Source of the DNA: an uncultured Winogradskyella sp.
GTDB taxonomy: Bacteria > Bacteroidota > Bacteroidia > Flavobacteriales > Flavobacteriaceae
DNA: 64,000 nt
Reading direction: 5' to 3'
Assembly (NCBI RefSeq): GCF_947495255.1
Contig: NZ_CANLYI010000014.1
Span: forward strand, 1-64,000
The stretch's first letter is position 1. Each line of letters begins with the position of its first letter. This document shows, piece by piece, positions 44,742 to 53,246 of the stretch. The notes under the pieces are model-generated. The model did not search any database and was not told where the DNA came from. It was given only the letters and a program-made list of their open reading frames with translations. A program made the translations under genes and the position numbers.

Positions 44742-44778
44742 TGAAGCGTAATATCATTCACTTGATGTTGCGCTTCTT
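44742..44778 (+). terminator. Hairpin after lipoprotein gene
   Basis: GAAGCG...CGCTTC outer stem with AATATC/GATGTT inner pairing, then a short T-run. Confidence 0.55.
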
Positions 44779-44798
44779 TAGTATAAATATGTAACGAA

Positions 44799-45368
44799 AT
44801 GACAAAATCAACAAAGAGTAGAATCTTAAATTTTATCAGTCTCTTAGCAATAATATTGTTGATTGTTCCTCAGACTCGCCAATTCATACAAGTTTGGTTT
44901 CATAAAGGGTTTAGTTATGTCAACCAATCATCTTTAATTGAAGAGGTTAATAGGTCTGCTATAGCTAATACCAGATGGATTTTAAAATCGGATAAGAATA
45001 CTACATTAAATTTAGAAGAATTAAAAGGGCAAGTAGTGTTGATTAATTTTTGGGCAACTTGGTGTCCACCTTGTATTGCAGAAATGCCAAGTTTACAAAC
45101 GTTGTATAATGACTATAATGAGAAGGTTGTGTTTTTATTTGTAACACATGATGATTTTGAAACTGTAGAGAAATTCAAAATACAAAGAGAGTTTAATTTT
45201 GAAGTTTTTAATCCTATAACAGAAATACCTTCAGAATTAAAGACAAGCTCAATACCAAGAACATTTGTAATTAATAAGAATGGTGAAATTGTTATAGACG
45301 AATCTGGCGCAGTTAATTGGAATAGCGATAAAGTAAGAAAACAGCTTAACAATTTACTTTTAGAATAG
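44799..45368 (+). CDS. TlpA-like membrane-anchored thioredoxin
   Basis: A 189-residue protein with an N-terminal membrane anchor (about 10-28) and a thioredoxin domain from about 60. The redox site is WATWCPPCIAEMPS (CPPC), and the cis-Pro is in SSIPRTFVI. It is predicted to act in the periplasm on thiol-disulfide exchange, as in ResA/TlpA proteins. It is convergent with crtZ, with 1 nt between the stops. Confidence 0.9.
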   Translation: MTKSTKSRILNFISLLAIILLIVPQTRQFIQVWFHKGFSYVNQSSLIEEVNRSAIANTRWILKSDKNTTLNLEELKGQVVLINFWATWCPPCIAEMPSLQTLYNDYNEKVVFLFVTHDDFETVEKFKIQREFNFEVFNPITEIPSELKTSSIPRTFVINKNGEIVIDESGAVNWNSDKVRKQLNNLLLE

Positions 45369-45369
45369 T

Positions 45370-45816
45370 TTACTTGAAATACTTAAAAGGTACAATCAGC
45401 ATTCCGAAGTTTTCTCCATCTTTTTTACCTAAGTGTTTATGATGCATTTTGTGTGCACGCCTTAAACCTCGAGCATATTTATTATCAACATTTCGAAACA
45501 ATTTAAAACGTTGATGAATAAAAATATCATGTACTACAAAATAAGCTATTCCGTAAGCTAAGATTCCTAACCCAATAGGAAGCGTATACCATACATCTTC
45601 ATAGCTCCATAGGTAAAAGCAAGTAATACTTATAATTGCATAAAAAATAAAAAAGGCATCGTTGCGCTCAAACCAACTATCATGATCTTTATGATGGTGG
45701 TCTTTATGTAAACTCCATAAGAAACCATGCATTACGTATTTGTGCGTAAACCATGCGTTAAATTCCATAATAAAGAAGGTTCCAAAAAATATTAATAGCC
45801 AAAAAACAATTTGCAT
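45370..45816 (-). CDS. crtZ: Beta-carotene hydroxylase
   Basis: A 148-residue membrane di-iron hydroxylase (fatty acid hydroxylase superfamily) that adds 3-hydroxyls to beta-carotene, giving zeaxanthin. The His clusters are all visible: HKYVMHG, HKDHHHKDHD, HDIFIHQRF and HKMHHKHLG. Three to four membrane helices. Last of the crtI-crtB-crtZ operon, 14 nt after crtB. Confidence 0.93.
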   Translation of the reverse strand: MQIVFWLLIFFGTFFIMEFNAWFTHKYVMHGFLWSLHKDHHHKDHDSWFERNDAFFIFYAIISITCFYLWSYEDVWYTLPIGLGILAYGIAYFVVHDIFIHQRFKLFRNVDNKYARGLRRAHKMHHKHLGKKDGENFGMLIVPFKYFK

Positions 45817-45830
45817 AGCGGTACTTTATT

Positions 45831-46670
45831 TTAAAGTAAATTTAATTGATATTTAACGTAACTTCGAGTAAGTAACTCAATTTTTCTATAATTAGGTACT
45901 CTAATTCTCGTTGATTTAATTTTTAAAGCTGGTGTCTTTTTTAGTTTTTCTAATAACTTACTGTAATAGCGATAAGCCATAAACACACCAAATCTAGCTT
46001 CTAGTGGTAAACGTTTTATGCCTTCTAGGCCTTGCGCAAAATCATATTCAATTTCAGTAATAATTTTCTCCTTAGAGATTTCATCTAACTGACTTAAATC
46101 TGTGTTAGGAAAATAGGACCGATTTAAGTCTTCGAAATCAGCTTTTAAATCTCTTAAAAAATTCACTTTTTGAAAAGCAGAGCCTAAACTCATTGCTGAG
46201 TCCTTAAGACTTTCATATTTGTCATTATCTCCATTAACAAACACTTTAAGACACATTAAACCAACAACATCAGCAGATCCATATATGTATGCTTTAAATT
46301 CTTTTTGCGTTAAATAATCACTTTTATGAAGGTCTAAGCGCATACTATTCATAAAAGAATCTACTAAATGTTTATCAATTCCGTAATTATGATATGTTTC
46401 TTGAAACGCATTCAAAATAGGGTTTAAGCTAATCTTGTTTTCTAAAGCATCTTCTAAATCTCTTTCAAAATTATTAAAAAGTAATTCTTTATTATAATCA
46501 TGAAAAGTATCGACAATTTCATCTGCAAATCTCACAAATCCATAAATGTTATATATGTCTTGCCTAATACTATTAGATAGCATTTTTGTAGCCAAGGAGA
46601 AAGATGTACTATAAGCATTTGTTACAGCTTTACTACATTCTTTAGATACATTGTCAAAAATTGATTTCAT
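45831..46670 (-). CDS. crtB: Phytoene synthase
   Basis: A 279-residue squalene/phytoene synthase condensing two geranylgeranyl diphosphates to phytoene. First Asp-rich motif in RFADEIVDTFHD (about 47-58) and second in FLRDLKADFEDLNR (about 167-180) bind the Mg-diphosphate. Length and motifs are standard. It is 26 nt downstream of crtI in the carotenoid operon. Confidence 0.95.
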   Translation of the reverse strand: MKSIFDNVSKECSKAVTNAYSTSFSLATKMLSNSIRQDIYNIYGFVRFADEIVDTFHDYNKELLFNNFERDLEDALENKISLNPILNAFQETYHNYGIDKHLVDSFMNSMRLDLHKSDYLTQKEFKAYIYGSADVVGLMCLKVFVNGDNDKYESLKDSAMSLGSAFQKVNFLRDLKADFEDLNRSYFPNTDLSQLDEISKEKIITEIEYDFAQGLEGIKRLPLEARFGVFMAYRYYSKLLEKLKKTPALKIKSTRIRVPNYRKIELLTRSYVKYQLNLL

Positions 46671-46696
46671 ATTTTAAGTTTCGTTTTCTTGTGCTA

Positions 46697-48157
46697 TTAA
46701 TGTTCGTTTTTTTTAATAAGTTCTGCTACTAATTTTCCTGAGATTAATGCAGGTGGAACACCAGGTCCAGGCACTGTTAATTGACCTGTAAAATAAAGTC
46801 CTTCGACTTTTTTACTTTTTAGTTTTGGCCTTAAAAAAGCCGTTTGCATTAAGGTATTTGCCATTCCGTAAGCATTACCTTTGTAAGAGTTGTAATCTTC
46901 AACAAAATCGTTGACACAATAAGAGTCTTTAAAAAGGATGTTATCCTGTATTTTTTGTTGTGTTCTTTTTTCGAAACGTTTTATAATAATATCAAAATAC
47001 TGTGCACGTAATTCTGGTGTATCTTCTAAGCCAGGTGCAATAGGGATTAGGAAAAATCCTGTTTCACAATCATCTGGAGCCATACTCTTATCTGTTACAG
47101 AAGGGAAATTCACGTAAAATAATGGGTCTTTTGGCCATTTAGGATTATCGTAGATGTCTTCAGCATGATTTTCAAAATCAGTATCAAAAAACAAATTGTG
47201 GTGCTCAATATTCTTTAACTTCTTGTTAAAACCAACATAGAATAGTAGGGAAGAAGGTGCAAATGTTCTACTTTCCCAATAAGCTTCACTGTATTGTCTA
47301 TATTTTGTATCTAAAAGTGTTTCAGAATGGTGATAATCTGCGCCACTTAAAACAACATCAGATTCAATGGTTTCTCCATTAACAATGATGTGTTGAGCTT
47401 TTTTATTGTTAACACTTATTTTTTCAACATTACTATTGGTATGTATAGATACACCTAAGCTTTCAGCTAAACTTTTCATTGCAATAACAATTTGATACAT
47501 GCCACCTTTAGGATGCCAAGTGCCTAACCCAAAATCAGCAAAATTCATAAAACTATAAAATGAAGGCGTTTTACTCGGTTTTGCACCTAAAAACAAAACA
47601 GGGAATTCTAAGGTTGAAATCAACTTAGGATTCTTAAAGTTTTTACGAACTTGAGAACTAATTGTTTTATAAAACTGGTCTAATCTAGTTACTGTTTCTT
47701 TAGTTACCAATTCAAAAGGTGATAACCCAGGTTTTAAAACAACTTTATTAATAGCAATATTATAGTGTTCTTGAGCTTTGGCAATAAATTTACGAAGTGG
47801 TTTAGAACTCCCAGGTTCTATACGATCAAACTCTTCACAGATTTTATTCATTTGGTCTCCTATAGTGATAACGTCATCGGAGAAGAAAATTTTATAAGCA
47901 GGACTCAATTTATCCAGTTCATAAAAGTCGCTTGTTTTTTTGCCAAAATCATTAAAGAATTTTTCGAAAATATCTGGCATCCAATACCAGCTTGGACCCA
48001 TATCAAATGTGAAGCCTTCTTTTGTGAGTTGCCTAGCTCGACCTCCAACAGTAGCGTTTTTCTCATAAACGGATACTTTAAAACCAGCTTGCGCTAAATA
48101 ACATGATGCTGATAGTGCCGAAAACCCTGACCCAATTATAGAAACTGTTTTACTCAT
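46697..48157 (-). CDS. crtI: Phytoene desaturase
   Basis: A 486-residue FAD-dependent desaturase converting phytoene to lycopene. N-terminal dinucleotide fold IIGSGFSALSASCYL with the following VYEKNATVGGRARQ, MGPSWYWMPDIFEKFF, and the C-terminal FAD motif GLYFTGQLTVPGPGVPPALISGKL. Its start overlaps the end of the MerR regulator gene by 8 nt, so regulator and pathway genes are in one operon. Confidence 0.95.
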   Translation of the reverse strand: MSKTVSIIGSGFSALSASCYLAQAGFKVSVYEKNATVGGRARQLTKEGFTFDMGPSWYWMPDIFEKFFNDFGKKTSDFYELDKLSPAYKIFFSDDVITIGDQMNKICEEFDRIEPGSSKPLRKFIAKAQEHYNIAINKVVLKPGLSPFELVTKETVTRLDQFYKTISSQVRKNFKNPKLISTLEFPVLFLGAKPSKTPSFYSFMNFADFGLGTWHPKGGMYQIVIAMKSLAESLGVSIHTNSNVEKISVNNKKAQHIIVNGETIESDVVLSGADYHHSETLLDTKYRQYSEAYWESRTFAPSSLLFYVGFNKKLKNIEHHNLFFDTDFENHAEDIYDNPKWPKDPLFYVNFPSVTDKSMAPDDCETGFFLIPIAPGLEDTPELRAQYFDIIIKRFEKRTQQKIQDNILFKDSYCVNDFVEDYNSYKGNAYGMANTLMQTAFLRPKLKSKKVEGLYFTGQLTVPGPGVPPALISGKLVAELIKKNEH

Positions 48158-49061
48158 TAATTAATATTGCTTCTGTTAATGACTTAATATTCTCAAAGGT
48201 TTGTATTCCTTCTGGTAAGTTTTCAAGATTTACTTGTGTTAGCATTTGCCCCAAAATCCAAAATTTAGAACTCCTAGATTTTAAAATTTCATCAGTAAAA
48301 GAATTTAAATAGCTAAGTACATTCTCTTTTTCTGGTTTTATTGTAAAATAAGAAATAAATGTGATATCGTCGTAATAATTTTGAAGGTCTTTTAAACTAT
48401 CTATAGGTACACTAGGTCCTAAGAAGATAGAATGATAACCGTTATTTATTATTTCGTAATTAATGTATAATAAACCTAACTCGTGTATTTCGTTATCAGG
48501 AAGGTATAGAACAAATGTTTTTTTAGAATCGTTAGTAGACTTTAATTGCGCCTTTTCTGTATTCGCTATAATTTTCTGACGAATTAAAGATGAAATGAAA
48601 TGCTCATGAGCAGGTGTTATTGTATCGGTTTGCCATAGCACACCAATATTAGCTAGCATTGGTATAAAGACTTCGAAAAAAATATAAGTAAATGATTTTT
48701 CTTTTAGCAAAGAATCGTAAGTATTGAAAAATAAGTTTTGATCAAAATTCAACATTGCCAATTTAAATGAATTAATGGCATGGTTATTAGATTCATCTTT
48801 AATAGCAATTGATTTTACTAACTCAAGGATTTCAGATTCATCAATTTTGCTAATTTTTGATATTTTGTAACCATTATTATTTAAAAAACTAATGTTTAAG
48901 AGTTTTTGAAAGCTTTCTAAATCATAATAACGAATGTTAGTATCAGTTCGTTTTGGTTCCAACAGATTGTATCGTTTTTCCCAAATCCTAATAGTATGAG
49001 CTTTTATGCCTGTTAGGTTTTCTAAATCTTTTATGCTAAAACTACTTTTAATATTGTTCAT
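48150..49061 (-). CDS. MerR/B12-binding regulator, CarH-like candidate photoreceptor
   Basis: A 303-residue regulator with an N-terminal MerR winged helix (HTIRIWEKRYNLLEPKRTDTNIRYYD, about 22-47) and a C-terminal cobalamin-binding module. It carries the W-x9-EH motif (W143, E153, H154), diagnostic of the CarH helical bundle over adenosylcobalamin, and an E191-x-H193-x2-G196 motif with the lower-ligand His. Both are the marks of B12-dependent light-sensing repressors. It precedes crtI, crtB and crtZ in the same operon, so light-induced, self-regulated carotenoid synthesis is likely. Light response is inferred. Confidence 0.85.
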   Translation of the reverse strand: MNNIKSSFSIKDLENLTGIKAHTIRIWEKRYNLLEPKRTDTNIRYYDLESFQKLLNISFLNNNGYKISKISKIDESEILELVKSIAIKDESNNHAINSFKLAMLNFDQNLFFNTYDSLLKEKSFTYIFFEVFIPMLANIGVLWQTDTITPAHEHFISSLIRQKIIANTEKAQLKSTNDSKKTFVLYLPDNEIHELGLLYINYEIINNGYHSIFLGPSVPIDSLKDLQNYYDDITFISYFTIKPEKENVLSYLNSFTDEILKSRSSKFWILGQMLTQVNLENLPEGIQTFENIKSLTEAILINE

Positions 49062-49082
49062 TGTTATTTAAAATAAGTTAAA

Positions 49083-49090
49083 CAAAAATA
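49083..49090 (-). promoter_or_regulatory. -7 element TATTTTTG for the crt operon
   Basis: Exact TAnnTTTG match on the - strand, 21 nt before the MerR start. It is flanked by TAAGTTAA (49074-49081) and TAAGTCAA (49104-49111), near-identical octamers exactly 30 bp apart, a possible operator. Confidence 0.6.
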
Positions 49091-49292
49091 CAATATATTT
49101 TCCTAAGTCAATTCTTTTTAAGATTATTTATGATTTTTATGTTGAGACTATTTGTTCAAAATATTAAATAATGAGCTCTCAAAATGTGTATTCTGGGTAG
49201 TGTTGAGAAATTTGAAATTAGAATAAAAGTGGAATAAATCTTATTAGGCTATTAGTCAAAGAAAAAAAGATATATCTAATAAAGGAATAAAG

Positions 49293-49376
49293 TGCGCACG
49301 AGAAGACTCGAACTTCCACGGACTAATGTCCACCAACCCCTCAAGCTGGCGCGTCTACCAATTCCGCCACGTGCGC
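49293..49376 (-). tRNA. tRNA-Leu(GAG)
   Basis: Acceptor stem GCGCACG/CGTGCGC, discriminator A, long variable arm typical of Leu. The anticodon stem CCAGC/GTTGG encloses loop TTGAGGG with anticodon GAG. No encoded CCA is present, as usual in this group. Confidence 0.93.
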
Positions 49377-49401
49377 AAAATAATAAAGTAAAGATAAAAA
49401 A

Positions 49402-49426
49402 AAGTTAAGCATAATGCTTAACTTTT
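49402..49426 (-). terminator. Terminator after tRNA-Lys copy 1
   Basis: Perfect palindrome GTTAAGCAT-A-ATGCTTAAC (49404-49422) with A-run and T-run outside. Confidence 0.8.
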
Positions 49427-49431
49427 TACAG

Positions 49432-49504
49432 TGACCAGTCTGGGGCTCGAACCCAGGACCCTCTCCTTAAAAGGGAGATGCTCTGCCAACTGAGCTAACT
49501 GGTC
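49432..49504 (-). tRNA. tRNA-Lys(TTT), copy 1
   Basis: Acceptor GACCAGT/ACTGGTC, D-loop AGCTCAGTTGGCAGAGC, anticodon stem TCTCC/GGAGA with loop CTTTTAA (anticodon TTT), T-arm GGGTTCGAGCCC. 73 nt including discriminator A. Confidence 0.95.
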
Positions 49505-49527
49505 GTTATGTTTTTCTAACGAGGACG

Positions 49528-49535
49528 CAAATATA
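49528..49535 (-). promoter_or_regulatory. -7 element TATATTTG for tRNA-Lys copy 1
   Basis: Exact TAnnTTTG on the - strand, 23 nt before the tRNA 5' end; repeated identically at copy 2. Confidence 0.65.
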
Positions 49536-49764
49536 AAACCTTTATGCAAATACAAAGAATAGAATTAAAAAAAAAAATGTTTTTTTTCACTGTTCTATAT
49601 TTTGACTATATCGCTTAGATAAATTTTATGATTTAACGTATTGTTTATTAGTCTTTTAATAAGGTGTGGGAATATGAGGAATTTAACTACTTTTTATTGC
49701 CTTTATTATACAATATATTGAAAGCTTTGTGTTTTTTGACTTTCAGTCATTTTTGTGCAAAAAA

Positions 49765-49791
49765 AAAGCTAAGCATTAAGCTTAACTTTCT
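49765..49791 (-). terminator. Terminator after tRNA-Lys copy 2
   Basis: AAGCTAAGC-ATTAA-GCTTAACTT with one mismatch; counterpart of the copy 1 terminator. Confidence 0.65.
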
Positions 49792-49796
49792 TTAAG

Positions 49797-49869
49797 TGAC
49801 CAGTCTGGGGCTCGAACCCAGGACCCTCTCCTTAAAAGGGAGATGCTCTGCCAACTGAGCTAACTGGTC
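49797..49869 (-). tRNA. tRNA-Lys(TTT), copy 2
   Basis: Identical to copy 1 over the whole 73 nt. Flanking promoter and terminator sequences are also near-identical, so the whole transcription unit was duplicated. Confidence 0.95.
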
Positions 49870-49892
49870 GTTACGTTTTTCTAACGAGGGTG

Positions 49893-49900
49893 CAAATATA
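49893..49900 (-). promoter_or_regulatory. -7 element TATATTTG for tRNA-Lys copy 2
   Basis: Exact TAnnTTTG on the - strand, same spacing to the tRNA as in copy 1. Confidence 0.65.
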
Positions 49901-49995
49901 AAAGCTTTCTTTAATTTAACAACACTTTTTTGAATTTTTTTTTGTTTTTTTGTTGTGAATAAACCTAAGAGTTTAATAATCAATTTTTAAGTGCT

Positions 49996-50517
49996 ATGAT
50001 TATAGTTTTACTAGGATATATGGGTTCGGGAAAATCGACTCTCGGAAAGGAATTAGCTTCAGTATTGAACTATAAATTTTTAGATTTAGACGATTTTATT
50101 GCCGAAAAAGAGAATGCTACAATTTCAAACTTATTTAAAACAAAAGGAGAAATTTATTTTAGAAAAAAGGAAACACTTTATTTAAAGGAAATTATTAGTC
50201 AAACAGATGATATTGTACTTTCGTTAGGTGGAGGAACGCCATGTTACAGTGTAAATATGGATTTAATAAACGAAAATTCTAATGTGGTTTCATTTTATTT
50301 AAAACTATCTATTCCGCTCTTATCAAAACGATTATTTGCGGCAAAAGAGCAAAGACCTCTAATAAGTCATATCAATACAGAAGAGGGTATGTTGGAGTTT
50401 ATAGGGAAACATTTATTTGAGCGCTCTTTATATTACTCTAAAGCAAACCATACCATTAATACTGATAACAAATCTTTAAAAGAAGTATTAGAATCTATTC
50501 TTACACATTTAATCTAA
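49996..50517 (+). CDS. aroK: Shikimate kinase
   Basis: A 173-residue kinase phosphorylating shikimate in chorismate synthesis. P-loop GYMGSGKST (about 7-15), the shikimate-binding DLDDFI, LSLGGGTP and the lid KEQRPLI segment are all seen. Cytoplasmic. Its last 9 nt overlap the convergent PRTase gene. Confidence 0.95.
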   Translation: MIIVLLGYMGSGKSTLGKELASVLNYKFLDLDDFIAEKENATISNLFKTKGEIYFRKKETLYLKEIISQTDDIVLSLGGGTPCYSVNMDLINENSNVVSFYLKLSIPLLSKRLFAAKEQRPLISHINTEEGMLEFIGKHLFERSLYYSKANHTINTDNKSLKEVLESILTHLI

Positions 50518-51012
50518 ATAAGCCTCGTAAGGCTGTTTAGACAGGTTGACGTGAACATGTTCAAATAATGACGTAGATAGTGAAATCCCTTTAAAATCTG
50601 CCTTTACTGGGAATTTTTTGTGATTTCGATTGACTAAAACAGCTGTTTTAAATTGTTTTAATGGTACATCTAAAAAATGTTTAATACCATATATTAAAGT
50701 ACTACCTGAGTTTAATACATCATCTATAAGTACTATAGATTTATTAGTATAATCTTCTTTTGTAATAGATGTTTTAATTGGGTTTGTAGGCTCAGACTTA
50801 TTAATGGTAACCTTACAAAGTGTAGACTCAATAGAAGAAATTTTATCTAAGTTTGCTTTTATCTTTTTTGCAAGGGTATAGCCATTACTTTCAATACCAG
50901 CAATTATAAGTTCCGTTTCATTAACGTTACTTTCATATATTTGGTAAGCAATGCGCTTTATTTTATGTTCAATTTCTTTGTGACTTAAAATTGTATTTTT
51001 TGTTAGTGCCAT
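50509..51012 (-). CDS. Phosphoribosyltransferase (PyrR-like)
   Basis: A 167-residue PRTase-fold protein. The PRPP-binding signature IVLIDDVLNSGSTL lies near residues 93-106 and the fold ends in a beta-hairpin with EAYLD. It resembles PyrR or hypoxanthine-type PRTases of Bacteroidota; the base cannot be fixed. Its ATG abuts the methyltransferase stop, so the PRTase, methyltransferase and Hsp15 genes form an operon on the - strand. Confidence 0.85.
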   Translation of the reverse strand: MALTKNTILSHKEIEHKIKRIAYQIYESNVNETELIIAGIESNGYTLAKKIKANLDKISSIESTLCKVTINKSEPTNPIKTSITKEDYTNKSIVLIDDVLNSGSTLIYGIKHFLDVPLKQFKTAVLVNRNHKKFPVKADFKGISLSTSLFEHVHVNLSKQPYEAYLD

Positions 51013-51602
51013 TAGGTCTTTTTTTCAAAGATAAAAAACAGTTCTTTACCTTGTCTTTCTTTTATAGAATTTATTGAAGGCGCTAAGATCTTTAAATTAA
51101 ACTTTTCTTCAAACAGATATCTATATTCATCTTCGCTTCCGCCAAAAGGAGGCCCCGTTTCCGTTAACTCAAAATTAAATAGTAAACCAACGAGCTTACC
51201 GTTAGGTTTAAGCAATTTATGCATATGATTTCTATATTCTAATCTCAAGTTAGGGTTTAAAGCACAAAAGAAGGTTTGCTCTATAATAATGTCAAAGCTG
51301 TCATTAAGTTTAAAAAAATCAGTTTTAAATAATTGGTTTTCAGGGAAATCAGGCACTCTATTTTTTAAGTTATCTATAGGTTGTTGTACAAAATCTAGCA
51401 CATTAATGTTTTTAAAACCTTTACGCCATAAATATTCAGCTTCATAACTATTACCAGCACCAGGGATTAAAATTTTTAAAGATGTATCTGTTAATTGATC
51501 AAAATACGTTTTTAGAGGTGTAGAAATTCTACCAATATTCCAACCAATTTGATTTTGAGAATAACGGTTTTCCCAATACGCTCTGTTGTGATTATTCTTC
51601 AT
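51012..51602 (-). CDS. TPMT-family SAM-dependent methyltransferase
   Basis: A 196-residue methyltransferase of the thiopurine S-methyltransferase type: WENRYSQNQIGWNIG at the N-terminus, SAM-binding motif ILIPGAGNSYEAEYL, IIEQTFFCALNP and PPFGGSEDEY. The ATG at 51602 is chosen: a longer reading to 51707 would lie inside the upstream Hsp15 gene, and family similarity begins after this Met. It overlaps the Hsp15 stop by 11 nt. Substrate unknown. Confidence 0.88.
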   Translation of the reverse strand: MKNNHNRAYWENRYSQNQIGWNIGRISTPLKTYFDQLTDTSLKILIPGAGNSYEAEYLWRKGFKNINVLDFVQQPIDNLKNRVPDFPENQLFKTDFFKLNDSFDIIIEQTFFCALNPNLRLEYRNHMHKLLKPNGKLVGLLFNFELTETGPPFGGSEDEYRYLFEEKFNLKILAPSINSIKERQGKELFFIFEKKT

Positions 51603-51963
51603 CATCATAAAAGTCATCAATATCTCGTCTATCTTTTTTTGTAGGTCTACCAGTACCTCTTTTTCTATAATAGTCCTTACTGTATTTAAGAAGTTCTTGG
51701 GCTTCAAAAGCAGATTTAGGTGTTGTATCTACTCTATAAATATCTACAAGTTTAGCACCCACACGGTTTGGAGGTAAATCGTTCACCGTTAATTGATAAA
51801 TAATTTGATCTTTTCTGAGTTCAATTTTATCCGTTGGGTAAACTTCTCGAGAGGGTTTTACAGCAGCACCATTTACTTTTACTTGTCCTTTTTTACAAGC
51901 TTTTGTAGCTATACTGCGTGTTTTGTAATAACGCACACACCATAAATATTTGTCAATTCGCAT
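51592..51963 (-). CDS. S4 RNA-binding domain protein (Hsp15/HslR-like)
   Basis: A 123-residue protein starting with the S4 domain MRIDKYLWCVRYYKTRS and VKVNGAAVKPSREV, as in Hsp15, which binds stalled 50S-nascent chain-tRNA complexes. The C-terminus is basic then acidic (GRPTKKDRRDIDDFYDDEE). First gene of the operon with the TPMT-like and PRTase genes; a -7 element lies at 52000-52007. Confidence 0.9.
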   Translation of the reverse strand: MRIDKYLWCVRYYKTRSIATKACKKGQVKVNGAAVKPSREVYPTDKIELRKDQIIYQLTVNDLPPNRVGAKLVDIYRVDTTPKSAFEAQELLKYSKDYYRKRGTGRPTKKDRRDIDDFYDDEE

Positions 51964-51999
51964 ATTCTTTAAATAAAAAACTACGTTAATAGATTAGTA

Positions 52000-52007
52000 C
52001 AAAAATA
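52000..52007 (-). promoter_or_regulatory. -7 element TATTTTTG for Hsp15 operon
   Basis: Exact TAnnTTTG on the - strand, 36 nt before the ATG at 51963. Confidence 0.5.
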
Positions 52008-52098
52008 TTATATTATTGTATCTTGCGTGTTAAAAATAAGCAATAATGAACAACGTTCTAAAACTGTGGTAGTTTTAGACGAAAAAAATCAAAATTCT

Positions 52099-53169
52099 AT
52101 GAAAATTAAAACATTGAGGTTAAGTCTTATATTACTTGCTACATTTTCTATACTTATTTCTTGTAAGAATGATGATGATGGATCTACAACCGTTGAAGTA
52201 GAAGACAGAACGGAGCAACAAGTTATAGATAACGATGCTATTTTATTGTATTTAACAACACATTACTATAACTCTAGTTTTTTCGAGTCGAGTACAAACC
52301 CTAAATACACTGATATAATTATAACAGAATTACTTCAGGATGATGAAGGTGTATATGAAGAATTGCCAGACCCAGATAATAATACATTATTAATAGACGC
52401 TGTTGATACTTATGAAACAGAATATGTAGATGCAACTTATAAGTATTATATATTAAACCTAAATCAAGGAGGTGGTGTTGCTCCTAAATTTACAGATCGT
52501 ATTAGAGTTAGATATGAAGGATCTTCAGTTAACGAGGATGGAGAAATTTTTGAATCAATAATTACACCAGAAGAATTGCTACTTTATGGTGACGGATTTA
52601 CCTCGTTAGGTAGTATTAGAGCTTGGCAATTAGTTATGCCAAAATTTAACTCTGCAGTAGGTTTTAGTTATGATAACGGAAATATAAGTTATGATAATTT
52701 TGGACTAGGAATTATGTTTGTACCTTCTGGATTAGCTTATTTCTCTGGAACTAGTACGGGTTATTCATACGACAATTTGATGTTTAAATTTGAATTATTA
52801 CAGTATGAAGTCATGGATCATGATAATGACGGAATTCCTTCTTATCTTGAAGATTTAGATGATAATACTGATGCATTTGATGACGATACAGATGAAGATG
52901 GATTTCCAAATTACATAGATTTTGATGACGATGGCGATGATGTTTCTACGTTTAATGAATTGATGTCTACGGATTATACAGTAGATACAAATCTTGGCGA
53001 AGTAGAGCCAACTCTAGCTTCTAATGAATACGAATATAGCAGAACGGAAGAAGGTGGTGTTATTACAATTAAAACGGTTACTGTAATGGATTCAAATGGT
53101 GATGGAACTCCAGACTATTTAGATGCAACAATTGTAATAGATTATAACGAAGAGGAAGAGAGTAATTAA
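52099..53169 (+). CDS. FKBP-type prolyl isomerase lipoprotein with Asp-rich repeats
   Basis: A 356-residue lipoprotein from ATG 52099 (an earlier ATG at 52027 precedes a non-signal stretch). Lipobox LISC at about residue 22. An FKBP-like domain follows (about 115-240: FTDRIRVRYEGSSVNEDGEI... FVPSGLAYF), then Asp/Asn-rich DHDNDGIPSYLED, DEDGFPNYIDFDDDGDD repeats resembling thrombospondin type 3 calcium-binding repeats. Envelope-exposed; several FKBP active-site aromatics are not obvious, so isomerase activity is uncertain. Confidence 0.82.
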   Translation: MKIKTLRLSLILLATFSILISCKNDDDGSTTVEVEDRTEQQVIDNDAILLYLTTHYYNSSFFESSTNPKYTDIIITELLQDDEGVYEELPDPDNNTLLIDAVDTYETEYVDATYKYYILNLNQGGGVAPKFTDRIRVRYEGSSVNEDGEIFESIITPEELLLYGDGFTSLGSIRAWQLVMPKFNSAVGFSYDNGNISYDNFGLGIMFVPSGLAYFSGTSTGYSYDNLMFKFELLQYEVMDHDNDGIPSYLEDLDDNTDAFDDDTDEDGFPNYIDFDDDGDDVSTFNELMSTDYTVDTNLGEVEPTLASNEYEYSRTEEGGVITIKTVTVMDSNGDGTPDYLDATIVIDYNEEEESN

Positions 53170-53193
53170 TACAATGTCTTTAATTTATATAAT

Positions 53194-53225
53194 AAGAAAG
53201 CCACTCAATTTGAGTGGCTTTCTTT
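53194..53225. terminator. Bidirectional intrinsic terminator
   Basis: A 31-nt near-perfect palindrome (AAGAAAGCCACTCA / TGAGTGGCTTTCTT, 3-nt loop) between convergent lipoprotein and barrel genes. Confidence 0.85.
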
Positions 53226-53246
53226 ATTTAATACTATTTCTTATTT

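Noticed and set aside
49792..49983. - strand ORF of 63 codons
   Set aside because: Most of it is the tRNA-Lys gene and its promoter read as protein.
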